Part shown: positions 40,006 through 51,800 of the stretch, piece after piece | Layout of the letters: every line of letters starts with the position of its first letter | Position numbering within the stretch: position 1 is the first letter of the stretch | From: Nautilus pompilius | Lineage: Eukaryota; Mollusca; Cephalopoda; Nautilida; Nautilidae | Reading direction: 5' to 3' | Length of the DNA: 64,000 nt | Assembly: GCA_018389105.1 (NCBI GenBank) | Contig: JACATO010000049.1 | Span: 186,001 to 250,000 of the forward strand | The notes under the pieces: model-generated | The model's database searches: none | The model's input: only the letters and a program-made list of their open reading frames with translations | Told to the model about the DNA's origin: nothing | Program-made: the position numbers and the translations under genes

Positions 40006-40103
40006 CAGTTCTACCTGATCAGTATGGAATTGAAAGTCACCTGATTAGCAGATCTCACATGTTCCATGAGCCAGGCTTTTCTGAAGGAGACAGCATACTA
40101 CAG
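40006..40103 (+). CDS. AhR: AhR internal exon, linker into PAS-A (partial gene)
   Basis: This is the first recognised coding exon of an aryl hydrocarbon receptor gene, a ligand- or constitutively-activated bHLH-PAS transcription factor that works in the nucleus as a heterodimer with ARNT. The 98 bases give two nucleotides completing a split codon, then 32 open codons ending FSEGDSILQ. That ending corresponds to the family's short segment just before the PAS-A core, and an exon boundary is expected there. A pyrimidine-rich acceptor ending TGCAG precedes it and a GTAAAT donor follows at 40104. The preceding intron is phase 1 and the following one phase 0. The acceptor is a tandem NAGNAG, so the exon may instead start at 40009, one codon shorter in the same frame. 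The variable part before FSEGDSILQ has little recognisable similarity. The call rests on joining cleanly to the next exon. Confidence 0.82.
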
Positions 40104-42540
40104 GTAAATGATGTTTTAAATTGTTAACCTTTTGTTAACTCTTACTTCTAAATTATCTTAAAATGTTCTGAAAGCTGTATGTTTTAAAGTTACCAAGTGG
40201 AGGAAAGCAGAATGTTTCTTACAACATTTTTAGGAATGAATTTGATTAATAGTTATTTGTAGATTATGAAAAAGTATGTTGTTATGTATTACTTTAAAAC
40301 ATGAAATTCTTCCAATAAAATTATTAGTTAGTTAATATATATAAACTGAAATAAAAACAATAGCTGGTGGACTTTAATTCAAGCTGTTTCTTTTCCCTGA
40401 AACAATAGATGCTACTAATCTGTTGTAAATAAACATTCTGTAAATAGTAATTTTGAATGGAATCTAGTAGTAATACAAGCAGCTCATCACTCTTTCAAGT
40501 TATTACTGCTGGGGTGTCAATTTTTCAATTAAGTGAATCTGATAATGTTACCACAGCTGACAAATAAACAAACAAACCAATTACTTCTGGCTGGTTTGTT
40601 GAAGATAACTTTGGTTAGGTTAGTTCCAAATGTTCAGAGTTCTTGTAAAATAATTTTGAAAGATTTAACTAATAGTTCTGTACACTAAATAATTCTTGTA
40701 TGCGGATGAGGTAACCCTTATCGTCAGATATTAGTGCTGAAAAATCACAAATGGTTACAAAGTGTCTTGGATTTTCAAAATGATGGTTGAGATTTTTTAT
40801 TCTGTTTCCCTCACTCATGTGAATGTTTTTGAGTCCTAGTTAGTTTAGGACTTGCTTCCCCTTGGTGAAATTTTCTGGCAAAGTTTTTTTTGTACATCAA
40901 CAACTCAAATTATGTAAGATCTGCATGTCTTAACTGGTGATGTGAATGATGAGCTCATTGTTGATCTTTGATCCACTCCTCCAGTAGTTGACCACTGGAT
41001 GCAAACTTGAGTTTAGTTCAGTTCCTAGCCAGATGAAATATCTGTTGACTACTCTTATCTTGCTGGCTCTAGTAGAAATGCTTTGTGAACATATAGCTAT
41101 AATGTGTTGTCATTTGTGGCTGGCAGTATTTCCAGGTTTTATTTCTAGAATATCAGCTGTAAGATATCAACTTTTTCAGGTGTTTTTTTTCTCTGCATCA
41201 GAACTGGTGATACATTTCTTACAATGATTGGTTAACTGAATTTTATAGCACATTCCAAAATGCTACCGAGGCAGTTGACAGTATTAATATTAATCAATCC
41301 TGTACTTTTTTTTTCTTAAATAAAAATCTTCTTCATTTTTTAAAAATAATATAAGCAAATAAATTATTGCTGGTTTTGTAGGATATTAGAACAATGTATA
41401 AAACAATTATTTCTACTAACATTAAACTGTTTACATATATTCTGTTGATTCTCCCTCAGACTTTCCCATCTCTATGAAAAACAGCTATAAATTTTGTGAC
41501 AGTATAAAACCCATTTTGTTTTTAATTTATAAATTTCCATCAGTAAAGAAATAACTTGTAACATTAAAAATTACCTGTTAAGGAGCAGTACAGAGCAATC
41601 CTCAAAACTCATTGTCTCATTATTGGGCACAGTCATGGCAGATTGTTTCACATACAGTATAGTTTTAGAAACCACAGCTTAGAAGTAGATAACGTACATT
41701 TTTTGGGTTGCATTAGAAGATTTTAAAATTGCATTAGTGTCCCACTGTTCTGAAAATTAACAAAATTTTGAGTATTCTAGTTAACAGTCTATAAAACAAA
41801 AAAAGTAAGGAAATTGAGTTTTTAATGTATGTCAAATATTAGTTAGGCTTCATTTAGGGAATGTGGATAGTTGTGGCTTTTTCATAAGGAAGAACAAATT
41901 TAAAGATTTAACCATTTCAAATAGAGAAGATTTTGTTGTAGCTTCTGGAGAAATTTGAGTTGCCAATATGATATGGCAGAATTGATTGTAGTTACTTAAT
42001 TGGTTTTAATTTGCTTTCTCTGCTAGAAGATAATACCTGATTACAAGATATGATTACATTGTTTTTGTGTAATAAGACAAAACTGAAAATAGCCAGGTAG
42101 ATAAGCACAAATTTTAATTTAGTAACAGAAATTTTTCTGTTAATCAAAGTTACTGCTCTTATTGTTATTCTGGATTAGTTTTTTTTGCATTCTTTATTTA
42201 AAAGAAAAAAAAACTACTATTAATGTAACTAACTAATTTTGGGAGCTATGATATTGATATTATTTCTGTTACTGGCCCCTCATATAAGTTCATCTTCCTC
42301 ATAGAAGTCCAAGTTTACCCCCAGACCTGTTCAGTTTCACAGACTCCAGCTACTTTTGCACTGATGCAGATTCTTCTTTCATGGAATCTGAATATTGAAA
42401 AAAGGTAAATATGCAAATCTTAAATTTAAAATTGCACTCAAAAAGCCAGTCCAACTGGGAAGATTCACCTGACTTTTTTTTGTAATCCACTCATGAAGCA
42501 TTTATTCTAAAAAAAAAAGATTATGAATTGACTGTTCAGT

Positions 42541-42566
42541 ATATATATATATATATGTGTGTGTAT
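42541..42566. repeat. (AT)n(GT)n tract
   Basis: A short AT run passing into GT within the first AhR intron. Confidence 0.85.
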
Positions 42567-43789
42567 CCATAGGGGAGTGATAGATGAAAAATAAAACTAT
42601 GATTCAAAATATGAAGAAATTTTTTAAAAAAAGGGAGGAAAAGCCTTTGGTGGAAAAGCATTAATGAAGAGAGACATTTGTGTTTGTTCAGTTGGTGGGG
42701 AAAATACTGCTGTTAGGTATAGAAAAGCTTGCAGCATATTGACCTTGTAACCTGTATTTCCAACAAATATATAGTGAAATTTTCCATTATGCCTAAAATC
42801 TAACCACATATAATGTAAATCATTGCCTTTTTAAATGTTTCTGGGAAATTTTCTGAAATTATGCTTATGGAAATGTATACTAGTGGGATTTTTAAATCTC
42901 ACTGATTTTTTGATTAAAACGTGATAGATGTGAAGAGCCCGTCATCCACGATATTCAACAAATAGTCCATAAATTGCAATTAAGGGGAAATTCAGAAAGC
43001 AGCAACAATATTTACTACATAGCATTTGCAAGATTTAGAGCAAATAAAACTAAAATTTCGAAGAGCTGGTTTTATAGAATACATTTAGTAGGGAACATAT
43101 CTGTGTGTATGATTTTCACTAAGCATTTTTTTCCTGAAATGACTGATAACTTTATAAAAATAAAAACACAAACATAGTCTAGCAGCTTCCATGCTTTAGA
43201 ATAAGGTGCCACAGACAAAATACTCAGTGATCATGATGGTAAAATTACCACTAATTTTTATTTGCTTGCATCATTGTACTTAAAATGATTTTCGTTAAAT
43301 AAGTGCCATGCTGTGGAAATACCAATTCATGTAAGTCATCTTTCAGACCGTATTCTGACTAACATCACTAAAATAATATTTAGCATATTCTAACTCATAA
43401 TTTATGGAGATATTGATTTTGATATGTAACTCAAAATTACTGCTATTACAAATAAAATTAAATTATTCATATGTAATTACTCAGTATTTTTACATTACCA
43501 TATTTTGTTAGTTTGTACTATTTTACAAAGAAAATGCAAAAATAAGAGTTGTACAGAGTCCTGCCAGAATAAATGAGTACCCTTGAACATAATAGAACTA
43601 CCAACAAGGCTCTATATTCAAGCTGTAAATAGCAAATGTTCATGTCATGAGACAAGATAACATTTAAATATGCCTCATACAGTAGATGTTCATGATATAC
43701 CATCTTACATAGTAAGATCAAATGATTGGACAATTAGACTGTAGTCAAGGCGAGAAACAGAAAATAGCATAGAATCTAGGATTCACAAA

Positions 43790-44110
43790 TGATACAGTAT
43801 TATTGTTAGTTTTTGTCAGCTAAATGAAAGAGCAGCTGACCATCTATCAGGATGATCATATTTGGTTACAGAACAAACTAAAATAACCCTTGTTTACCAG
43901 ATGAAGTCCATTCTATGCACAAGGTTTGCAGACTTCATCAATAGTGTAAATGTGTCAAAATGTACAGCTCAACATCATTTACATAAATCAAGTTACAGTG
44001 GATACATAGCTTGTCAAAAACCTCTGCTTTTGGAAGTCAACTTTAAGTATAGATTTGCACAGGTCCAGGGTTACATATTTGTAGATGTCAATCCAGTAGT
44101 AATTGTCTAA
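43790..44110 (+). pseudogene. Tc1-like transposase fragment inside AhR intron
   Basis: An 82-codon open frame at 43862-44110 contains NVSKCTAQHHLHKSSYSGY followed by IACQKPLLLEVNFKYRF. This matches the Tc1-family stretch between the second helix-turn-helix and the catalytic core: V-S-x-x-T-V-x-x-x-L-H-x-x-G-Y-x-x-x-x-A-x-x-K-P-x-L, then an N-x-x-x-R-L-x-F-A pattern. The frame closes before any catalytic aspartate and neither terminal inverted repeat was recognised. This is therefore a short remnant of a transposase, not a host exon, although it lies on the same strand as AhR. Confidence 0.62.
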
Positions 44111-44679
44111 TCCGGTGTTAATTTGCTTCACCCTTACATGGTGTTATTATTGAATCATCTAATCTCATAAACCTGAATTATTTAACCCTGATATGTCTTC
44201 ATTTGATGTTTTAATGCTTAATGATATCTTATTCAATGATGGTAATGATTAACAATTAATTGTCCAATTCGCGGTGAGGTTTGTATGATTAATTTGAATA
44301 TTTGTTTTGTTTTCTGACAAGTCTCATTTTCATCCTTTCATGTTATATCAATGAACATGGATATGGAGAAAGGTCAATCATCAAGCATTTTAAAGTTCAT
44401 CATGGTGATATTAATATAAAGGTGTGAACAGTAGTTTGCTGAAAACCCTGACCTAGTGTTCCTTAATAGACTTCTAAATTCTGCTACATACATAACCATT
44501 CTCAATAATTACCTTGCACCACTTTTCCAGGGAATATTTTTGCAGTTGAAAACTCATTTGTTGCAATTAGATTGTGGTGCTTGGCACTTCTCAAAAAGCA
44601 CCACTCTATAGAAGAGACAAAAGGAGCTGATGCTTTAAAAACTTAAACCTAGCATGTTAGTTAAGTTGTTATAGAGACT

Positions 44680-44800
44680 GTTTAGTCAGCTGAGCCAGAG
44701 GAGTATCTTTCTCAGTTGGCAGGTTAGAAGTCAACAAGCTAACTTAGCAACTAATAAAAGTGGGTTTGAGACCAGCTTCTGCTGTGCCACTCTTAAAACA
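44680..44800 (+). mobile_element. tRNA-like SINE candidate, AhR intron
   Basis: An A-box-like CTCAGTTGGCAGG at 44711-44723 and a B-box-like GGGTTTGAGACC at 44762-44773 are spaced about as in a tRNA-derived pol III promoter. The sequence is not a foldable tRNA gene and lacks a clear acceptor stem. Whether it belongs to the same family as the other SINEs is unclear. Confidence 0.45.
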
Positions 44801-46266
44801 TTCACTGTAAATAAGATTTAGGCTACACTAACCCTAATGGCAGTGATGGGAAAAGATTTATGATTTGGGAAAAGTCTGAACTAATCCAGCAGTTGAGTAC
44901 ATTAGAGATTGTGTTGGCCTTACTGAGAGGAGCTGGTGGGTACATGTAGATATGTCACTGGAAATGAAGAAAAGTGAATATTGTCCTTATAGTGCTGAGC
45001 TTTCAGATTTTACTTTATAAGAACAAATTCATATGTTAATTATTGTTCATAGCAGCTCACATCATGATGCTGGCACTGTTAAATCTGTCATAATATCTAA
45101 CAAAATAGTCTGCAAATCATCCATGTGTATGGCAGTAAACCTGAACCATGGCATTAGTATAAATGATAAATTGAATTGTGACTTGTCTGAGAAACTGCAT
45201 TAGTTCAAAATCTTTAATAATGATCATTATGGCATTCTACAATTCCTGTTGTTCAATCTTAGCTGCCTCGTGTTGTTGTTGTTGTTTGAATGTAATAGTA
45301 CACCCCATGTTTCTGTAATTATTGACACAATTAAGTGTTTACATTCAACTGAGTTATTACCTATTATTTGGAAAAAACGGCCTTGGTCCAGCATGCTCGA
45401 GGTGCACTTTTTGTTTGCTTGTTTAGTGATAGCATCTTGACATTTCTGCAGTAAAGCTTTGAAATAACATTTATCCTATAGGCAATGCTCACATATTCCA
45501 CTGTTCTCAGCAAATGGTTTTAAAAAAAAACTTTGAGAAATAAATTTTATAGAATAAATTTATTTTCTTCATTCTTACCACAAAAGGACAGCTTAGCTGT
45601 CCATCATGAAATGTACAATCAGTTTGGCATTACACCAATTCTCCTTTAGGAGTTCCACATATCTCCCCAACACTAAAAATTGAATCATTTCCTTGATTGT
45701 ATTCTACTGGTACATTAATGATATTTAGCTATCTCAATCTCTTTAAATCCATGAAATCTGAAAAATTGTCTTCAGAAATCTTTGTACCTTAAATACAAAA
45801 AATTGTAACTTTGAACAATTATCTGGTAACTTTTTCTTTACCACAAATTATAATTTTTGTATCGAACTGAAATTCGACTTAGATGTTCTCATGGCATCAC
45901 ATATTCAGTTTCAGTAGCAATTTAAATGCTGTTATTTTACCATCTTTTTTTCTTCAAATAATTTTGCTAGAGTCCTTTCTTTTCTTTGTTTTTATATCCT
46001 AAGATTCTGAGGAACTCTTTCACACTTCTAAAAGATTTCTTTTGTTGGTGACAAAGCCCTATTTTCATTTATCTTCTCCATGGACAGGTGTGTCATTTGT
46101 CCACTCCCTAACCATCTTACTCTGCCTTGTTGACCAGTTTCAGAAGGTTTAATTGTGATTTCACTATAAATAAACTTTCTCCTCTTTCTGTTTGTATACA
46201 TCATTTTAAATATGGTGAACACTGAAAATCTTTTGTCTTGTTTTCTTACCTCTGTTTTGATTTCAG

Positions 46267-46356
46267 GCCCTGTATGGCTTTTTATTTGTTGTCACTTGTG
46301 ATGGTGAAGTGTTTTTTGCCTCAAGAACTGTTGAACAATATCTGGGCTTCCATCAG
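46267..46356 (+). CDS. AhR: AhR internal exon, first half of PAS-A core
   Basis: These ninety bases are 30 codons, phase 0 at both ends, bounded by TTTCAG and GTGAGT. The peptide begins ALYGFLFVVTCDGEVFFAS and ends QYLGFHQ. This is the classic start of PAS-A: two beta strands around a TCDGEVFFAS turn, then the helix ending in YLGF(H/Q)Q. The CDGEVFF wording is closer to invertebrate AhR/Spineless than to vertebrate AhR. PAS-A mediates dimerisation with ARNT and partner specificity. The exon joins in frame to 40006-40103, where Q meets ALYGF, and to 55759, where FHQ meets SDIIHQ. Both junctions fall where the family sequence is continuous. SIM, Trachealess and ARNT are less likely because of the diagnostic AhR wording here and in the next two exons. 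Confidence 0.95.
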
Positions 46357-46754
46357 GTGAGTAACTTGTGAATTATTTTGATAGAACATCAACAGAACAG
46401 TCTGTAGTTTGTCCTTCAAATAGCAAACTCTTCTGTGGATAACTGTAAAATATTCTGTAGGAATGAGATACTGCAGACTCTCTACAATCAATTTTGTTGA
46501 TCTTATTATTACCTTTGAGTTAAGTGCTTGACAAGAATACATGTAAATGTTTCTATCTAAAATTCTCATAAATTTATACATTTTGAAAATAAATGGTTTT
46601 ACCAAAGAATTAGAGATTTTTGCCAAGCCTAATTTGTTAATTTCTACAGAAAAAATTAATATTTACCCAATCATTTTTAAAATTTGGTAATTCTAAGTGG
46701 TAAAGAAGTATGCATGATATTTAGTCAATTTTTTGAAGCCAAGAAGGTAAGGTG

Positions 46755-46776
46755 CATTATTATTATTATTATTATT
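46755..46776. repeat. (ATT)n tract
   Basis: About seven ATT units in the second AhR intron. Confidence 0.85.
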
Positions 46777-47329
46777 TCCAAAAGCAAGCTTAATTTTTAA
46801 CAAATGGATATTCATTATTTTAGTTATGTCTTTATCTGAATGTTTGAAAATCCACCAGTAACAACAATGAAACTAAAATCTGCTGCATTTTTGGCATTTC
46901 TTAATTTTCAAACCAAAACAGCGTGTGTTTTTATAATGCTGGGTTACTTACTTTCTAAAAACACCTGTTCCTTCCCCCACCCCAAAAAAGAAATGGAGGA
47001 AGCAGTCTTAATGGACATATAGAAACATGTTCAGCAAGCTATTCATAGCAGCCTCCTGCAACATTGGCTAGAGGGAAAGATATTGTATTTTTCAGAGGGC
47101 AGCATCCAACTAAAAGATTATCCTTTATCTGTGTAAAACAATAATTAAAAGTGCTCAATGGCTTGACCTGAGCATCACCTGACCTGGTGAGATTTACCAG
47201 GTGACAAAACATGATAAATATTCAGAAAAAAATAATGAATGCTTATTTTTTACATCTGAATTTTCTACATGGATGTAAGTAATTATGACTGACTCTATAC
47301 TCACTATAGCTTCAAACACACTAATTAAC

Positions 47330-47450
47330 CTACGGAGGAGTTGGTAGAGCAGCCTTTTCTCCAACCCATCATTCAGGGAGCCAGGTCACCGGGAGGTTGG
47401 AAGGATGACAGAAAGGTCAGGTTAGCTCCCCTTGTAACACAAGAAAATAC
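47330..47450 (+). mobile_element. Possible SINE head, AhR intron
   Basis: GGAGTTGGTAGAGCAGCC resembles a pol III A box. The next ~100 bases are unusually GC-rich for the intron. No convincing B box or second copy was seen, so this is a weak call. Confidence 0.3.
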
Positions 47451-49199
47451 TGTCATGACTTATAAATGAACAGCCATCTTGGTGCAATAAAAAAGAATGT
47501 AGTTTCTTTCTTCTACCTATAAATAAAAAGCTTGATTTCCTGAATCACCTTTTTATTTAAAAAGAGCAAAATTGATAGAAATATCTGTAACAAACTAGAC
47601 TATGGAAATAAGAACTTCTTTAACAAGGATTTTTTTTTTTAATTGTCCAGCATTATTCTATTACTGCTAACAAGAAATTGGTTTAAAATTCAAGCTAGGA
47701 TTATATATGCCAGTGTTATCATCAATTTAAAAGTAACTGCTATTGTTTATGGTTAAAAAATAAGTATCAGTAGAGTACTTAATTTAAATTAACGGTATAC
47801 ATTACACTAACTAGCTACAGTCCACTCTTGTTGAGCAATCCATCAGGTTATCAGCTGACAATGGTAAAGCTATAGCTATACTGTCTTTTGAATTCACCAA
47901 ATATCTGGTCTTCTTGGAATGGATGGTGTTGTATAAAACTGCCACAGTGATCATGTGTAGATGGAAAATCATAACATTAATATAATCAACAGATTCAAAT
48001 CTCATTAAAAACAATTATCAAAGCAAAGGGGAAAAAATTGTGTTTATACTTTGTTGTTGTTTTTTTTTACTATATACAATGATGATCAAAGAAAAATATT
48101 TGCACATTTTGTAAATTAGAAAAATGATTGATGTGAAACCATTACATTTAATAGTGATGCCATCTTGTAAGACTTGAATTAACTTCCACTTTAGCTTAAT
48201 TCAGAATTTTGGTAAAAAATTTGTTGTTATTGTTTTGATATCTTAGAGAAAATGTGGTGTGATTACCCAAATATTAATATGTAAATGACAGCAAATTGCA
48301 TTATTCAGTTTTCTTTTATTCTACTGTTTATTTCTACAGATGCTGTCAGAAATAAATTACCTACAAGATTTTACTAGCAATAAAATGCAACCTTCCTTTG
48401 TAAAATTTTACTTAGTAATCCATAAAATTTTTACTGGTAAAGGAAAATGAAATACATTGAAAACTTTTCTATAAAACATGTAAAAAAATTATAAAAGTTA
48501 GATTTAGTTTATGTTTTTCTGTAATTATCAAAATGTACCAGTTCTACATCAGAATCATTTGCCAAAGACATACTAATGATGTAATTTTTTGATTTTTCTT
48601 AATTCTTACTACATTATGATGGAACCAAGCAACCAAGTTTAAAAACAACTGTCTATGCATTCTGATTCTGCTGCACTATTTCTTTCTGATAAAGTTTATT
48701 TTCTCTGAATATTTTACTTTATCTGCCATAGAGATTTGATACTTAAATGTTCAGAAGTAGCAGTTAATGAAGAATGTGAAGATGAGTTTTCAAAGTGTTT
48801 TTGTTTGAAAGATTTCTAAATTTTCAGAAAATAAAAACTCCATTCAGACTTCATGAAACTTGAAACAGAAAAGCATTTATGTAAAATATAATTCTGAGTT
48901 TATTATGGCATTTATTTTAAAATCATATGCAAATTTATATTCAAAATTTGTTTTAAAAAAATTATATCGGAATGCAAGAAAAATTTTAAATGTTGTGATT
49001 AAATGCAACCAATTTATCAGAAAGCATTCTGTCATACATGAAAGTGTGGAATTAGTCACATGGGCAATGTGCTTTCCCATATTTTAATGTACATCAAAAA
49101 GTTGTTTTGGGAACACATTCTTTTCTTTTTTAAAAATACCTATTAAAGAGTTTCAAAACTGGACCTGCTATGAGGAAATGATAATGCATATGATTAGGT

Positions 49200-49880
49200 A
49201 TTACAAAAAAAAAAGCTGTCAAATCTTCCACATATATGACAATTTAAAATGGTTGTGGATTAATGACCTAACCATTTTGGATTTCATCAATACAGAGGAC
49301 AAAATATGGATGCCTAGAGTTCTGAGTGGCACTCACCATTGTCACCATAGCCAAAGAAATGCCAAACTGTCAGGTCTCATAGGAAGCCAATGTTCATTAT
49401 GTTCTTTTTAGGTCTATTGTTAGTAATAAGTGTTTCCCATGGACAAACACTCAATGCTCTATTTTACAAGAATGTCTTCACTCATCTCATTATTGCTATA
49501 CAATGTAAACACCATGTTGTGTACAGAGCACAAGTAGATATTTCAGCATGACAGTGTGCCATGTCCCACATCCCTTCTCATTGAATTTCTAACCAATCAT
49601 GAGGTTACATTACTCCTATATTCAACATACTTACTGAACCTTGCATCTTTTGAGTTTATACAGTTTCCCCAGTATGAAGTGCCTTCTGAAATGCTACTCT
49701 TTTACAGAAAATGATGCTCTCCAGTTAGCAGTGATCAATGCATTGAAGAGAGTTGCAAAGAAAGGCTTATACCAAGTGTTCCAAGCTCTTTACAAATGTT
49801 GGAAAAAGCGTATCAAAAGGCAAGGGGACTATTTTGAAGGGATTATGCTGAGAACTATCCCTGGAACTTTTCAATAGGTC
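49200..49880 (+). pseudogene. Mariner-type transposase relic inside AhR intron
   Basis: Blocks of a mariner (DD34D) transposase appear in the expected order with frame changes between them. FINTEDKIWM (about 49283) resembles the first catalytic T-G-D-E-T-W region. From 49351 PKKCQTVRSHRKPM continues to HGQTLNALFYKNVF, like the G-Q-T-V-N-x-x-F-Y-x-x-V-L block. From 49544 QHDSVPCPTSLLIEFL, then YSTYLLNLASFEF, correspond to the second-aspartate H-D-N-A-P-A-H block and the Y-S-P-D-L-A-P-C-D-F block, with the third acidic position lost. The frame 49641-49877 then gives the C-terminus ending CWKKRIKRQGDYFEG. At least two frameshifts and changed catalytic residues make it dead. The 5' third is missing or unrecognisable. 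Confidence 0.82.
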
Positions 49881-51629
49881 CTCATATATTTTTATATAGG
49901 TATTTATCCAATAAGACTGGATATTGGGCAATCTTTTAGAGGCCTAATTTTTATTCCACAGAATTCCAAACATCTCCTGTTTGTTAAGCCAACATTGAGA
50001 TTTATCTAGTCAAATCAAAACTAAAATGTATATCCCATAAGTAATACAGTATTAATCAGCTGCACAAACTTTCAACTTCGGGATCATTGAAAGAGTGAGA
50101 ACCATTACCCGGAGTTATGTGGCTACATATCTCAGTCAGTCAGCTTCAAGGCAAAGCCTGATGGAAAGTCAAAGGGAAAAACAATTTTTAGCATTTTTAA
50201 CATTTGATACTAATACTATATGCTTTTATACAGTAGTATAGCTTGTAGTTTTGCTGTTATTTGAAGTTTCTTCACAAGCTAACATTGGAATAAGTATTCA
50301 TATCTAAATGAATCATAATTCTTTATTGTCAGTTATTGTGATTGAGTAAGCATTAGGGAAATGATGCGCAGCATCTGTTTTATAGAACAGATTTTAAAAT
50401 TTTAAAATGAACAAAAATTGTGAACGTCTTTATCAAGAAACAACCAAATGTTCACTCTTTGTATAATCTCTTGTTGCATATTTCATTTGAGCTAAAACTT
50501 TTTTACTTGGTTCCCTCTCATAACAAGATAGGGCAGATTCAAGTTTAGCCATTTTAGTATAAGAAGAGAGGTAACAAATTGTTTCTGAAATCATCTTTGT
50601 CTCTCTAACCATGTTGAACACTTTCTCCTCAATGGCATTGATAAAGGATCAGGAAAAGCTTAAGAATGCAATCATCTGTAAATAGAGAGTCATATGGGTT
50701 TCATAATGATTTTATACTATTTTGAATCTTGGATGGCCCTCCAGCTGGCTTGAACTAATTCACTGCCATCAGATAATTCCAGGTTTCATGACACAGCTCT
50801 CTTGAGGCATACTGCAGAACACCCGTTTTTATCCATGCAGCTTTATCAGACCAATACAATATATCAAAATTCACTTTGTACTGGAAGGAGTCTAAGACTA
50901 TAGAAACCAAGTTGTGCTCAAAATGGAAAAGGTATCCAACAAAGTAGTATAATTTGATTTGTTACAAATCTCTTGCTTAACACCAAATCCTATGCAGTTT
51001 TCCCAGAATGGCCTACAGAGATAGTTTCTCACTGATTTTATCAAAGATACTTGCAGCAATTGCTAATTCAGGTCTTTTTGTGCAGCACATTTTAAATAGG
51101 TGAAATTCTACTTTGCTCTTAAATCCTGACTATCAGTGCTTCGATTGTTGGGTTTTTTTGGTGATGAGAGTTAGGGAAACTTAAATAAGATGGTACTAGT
51201 GCACGTACATTTTTGTGATGAAAAGTCATTTCTTTTATACTCATGGTACAGGAGAGTGGAATTATAACACAAACACAAAACTTATACTTCCATAGCTATT
51301 ACTACAATAATTGTCTGCCAAAATTAAATTACTTTTATAATATTTGATAACAACCAGAAACATTATTTTAGATCTATATAATGTCAAGAAAATCCAACAC
51401 ACTTCACCAGGATAATCATAGGAAAATATAACAAGAAAAAATCACCCTGGAAGTAACATAGATGCTTCTAAAGTCTCACCCAAGTCGGTATATTAATAAT
51501 ATATGCATTACAAACCAAAAATATTAAATACCATAAATTTTATTTTATTATTACTTCTTTTTCAAAACCTTTTAAAGATATTGGATATTGTTTATATTTT
51601 AGTAAAGATTAAATTCTTAATCATAGTAA

Positions 51630-51800
51630 AAATAAACATTTTTACACCATGGAAACGAGGGTAATAGCTCCATTCAGCATGCGTGTTGTCCTCATCAGAG
51701 CTGCCATGGACTGCAAGTCTGGACTCATGTGAGTAGCAGATGATGGTGATAAGATTATGCTGAGCCATCAAATGAGCTATTTTCACTTCAGCATAAGTAA
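51630..51800 (-). pseudogene. Short coding-like segment, minus strand
   Basis: On the minus strand a TTTTAG acceptor-like sequence at about 51802-51797 is followed by an open frame VTYAEVKIAHLMAQHNLITI, then CYSHESRLAVHGSSDEDN to FHGVKM. The A-E-(V/I)-K-x-A-x-L-x-A-x-H-N pattern is reminiscent of repeat-derived BED/hAT-associated proteins. At under 60 codons, with no flanking matches, it could be a transposon fragment or a single exon of an unknown gene. Confidence 0.25.

Larger units (their letters stand above)
40104..46266 (+). other. AhR intron (6163 bp, phase 0)
   Basis: This intron starts GTAAAT and ends TTTCAG. It holds a Tc1-like transposase relic near 43790-44110, a tRNA-like SINE candidate around 44680-44800, an (AT)n/(GT)n tract at 42541-42566 and otherwise AT-rich sequence in which I see no further exon. 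Confidence 0.85.

Noticed and set aside
44700..44780. A tRNA gene
   Set aside because: A- and B-box-like sequences are present, but no paired acceptor stem or convincing anticodon arm; SINE-like instead.
46321..46626. 101-codon minus-strand frame overlapping an AhR exon
   Set aside because: It is antisense to a confidently identified exon and intron, with no recognisable homology; a chance frame.
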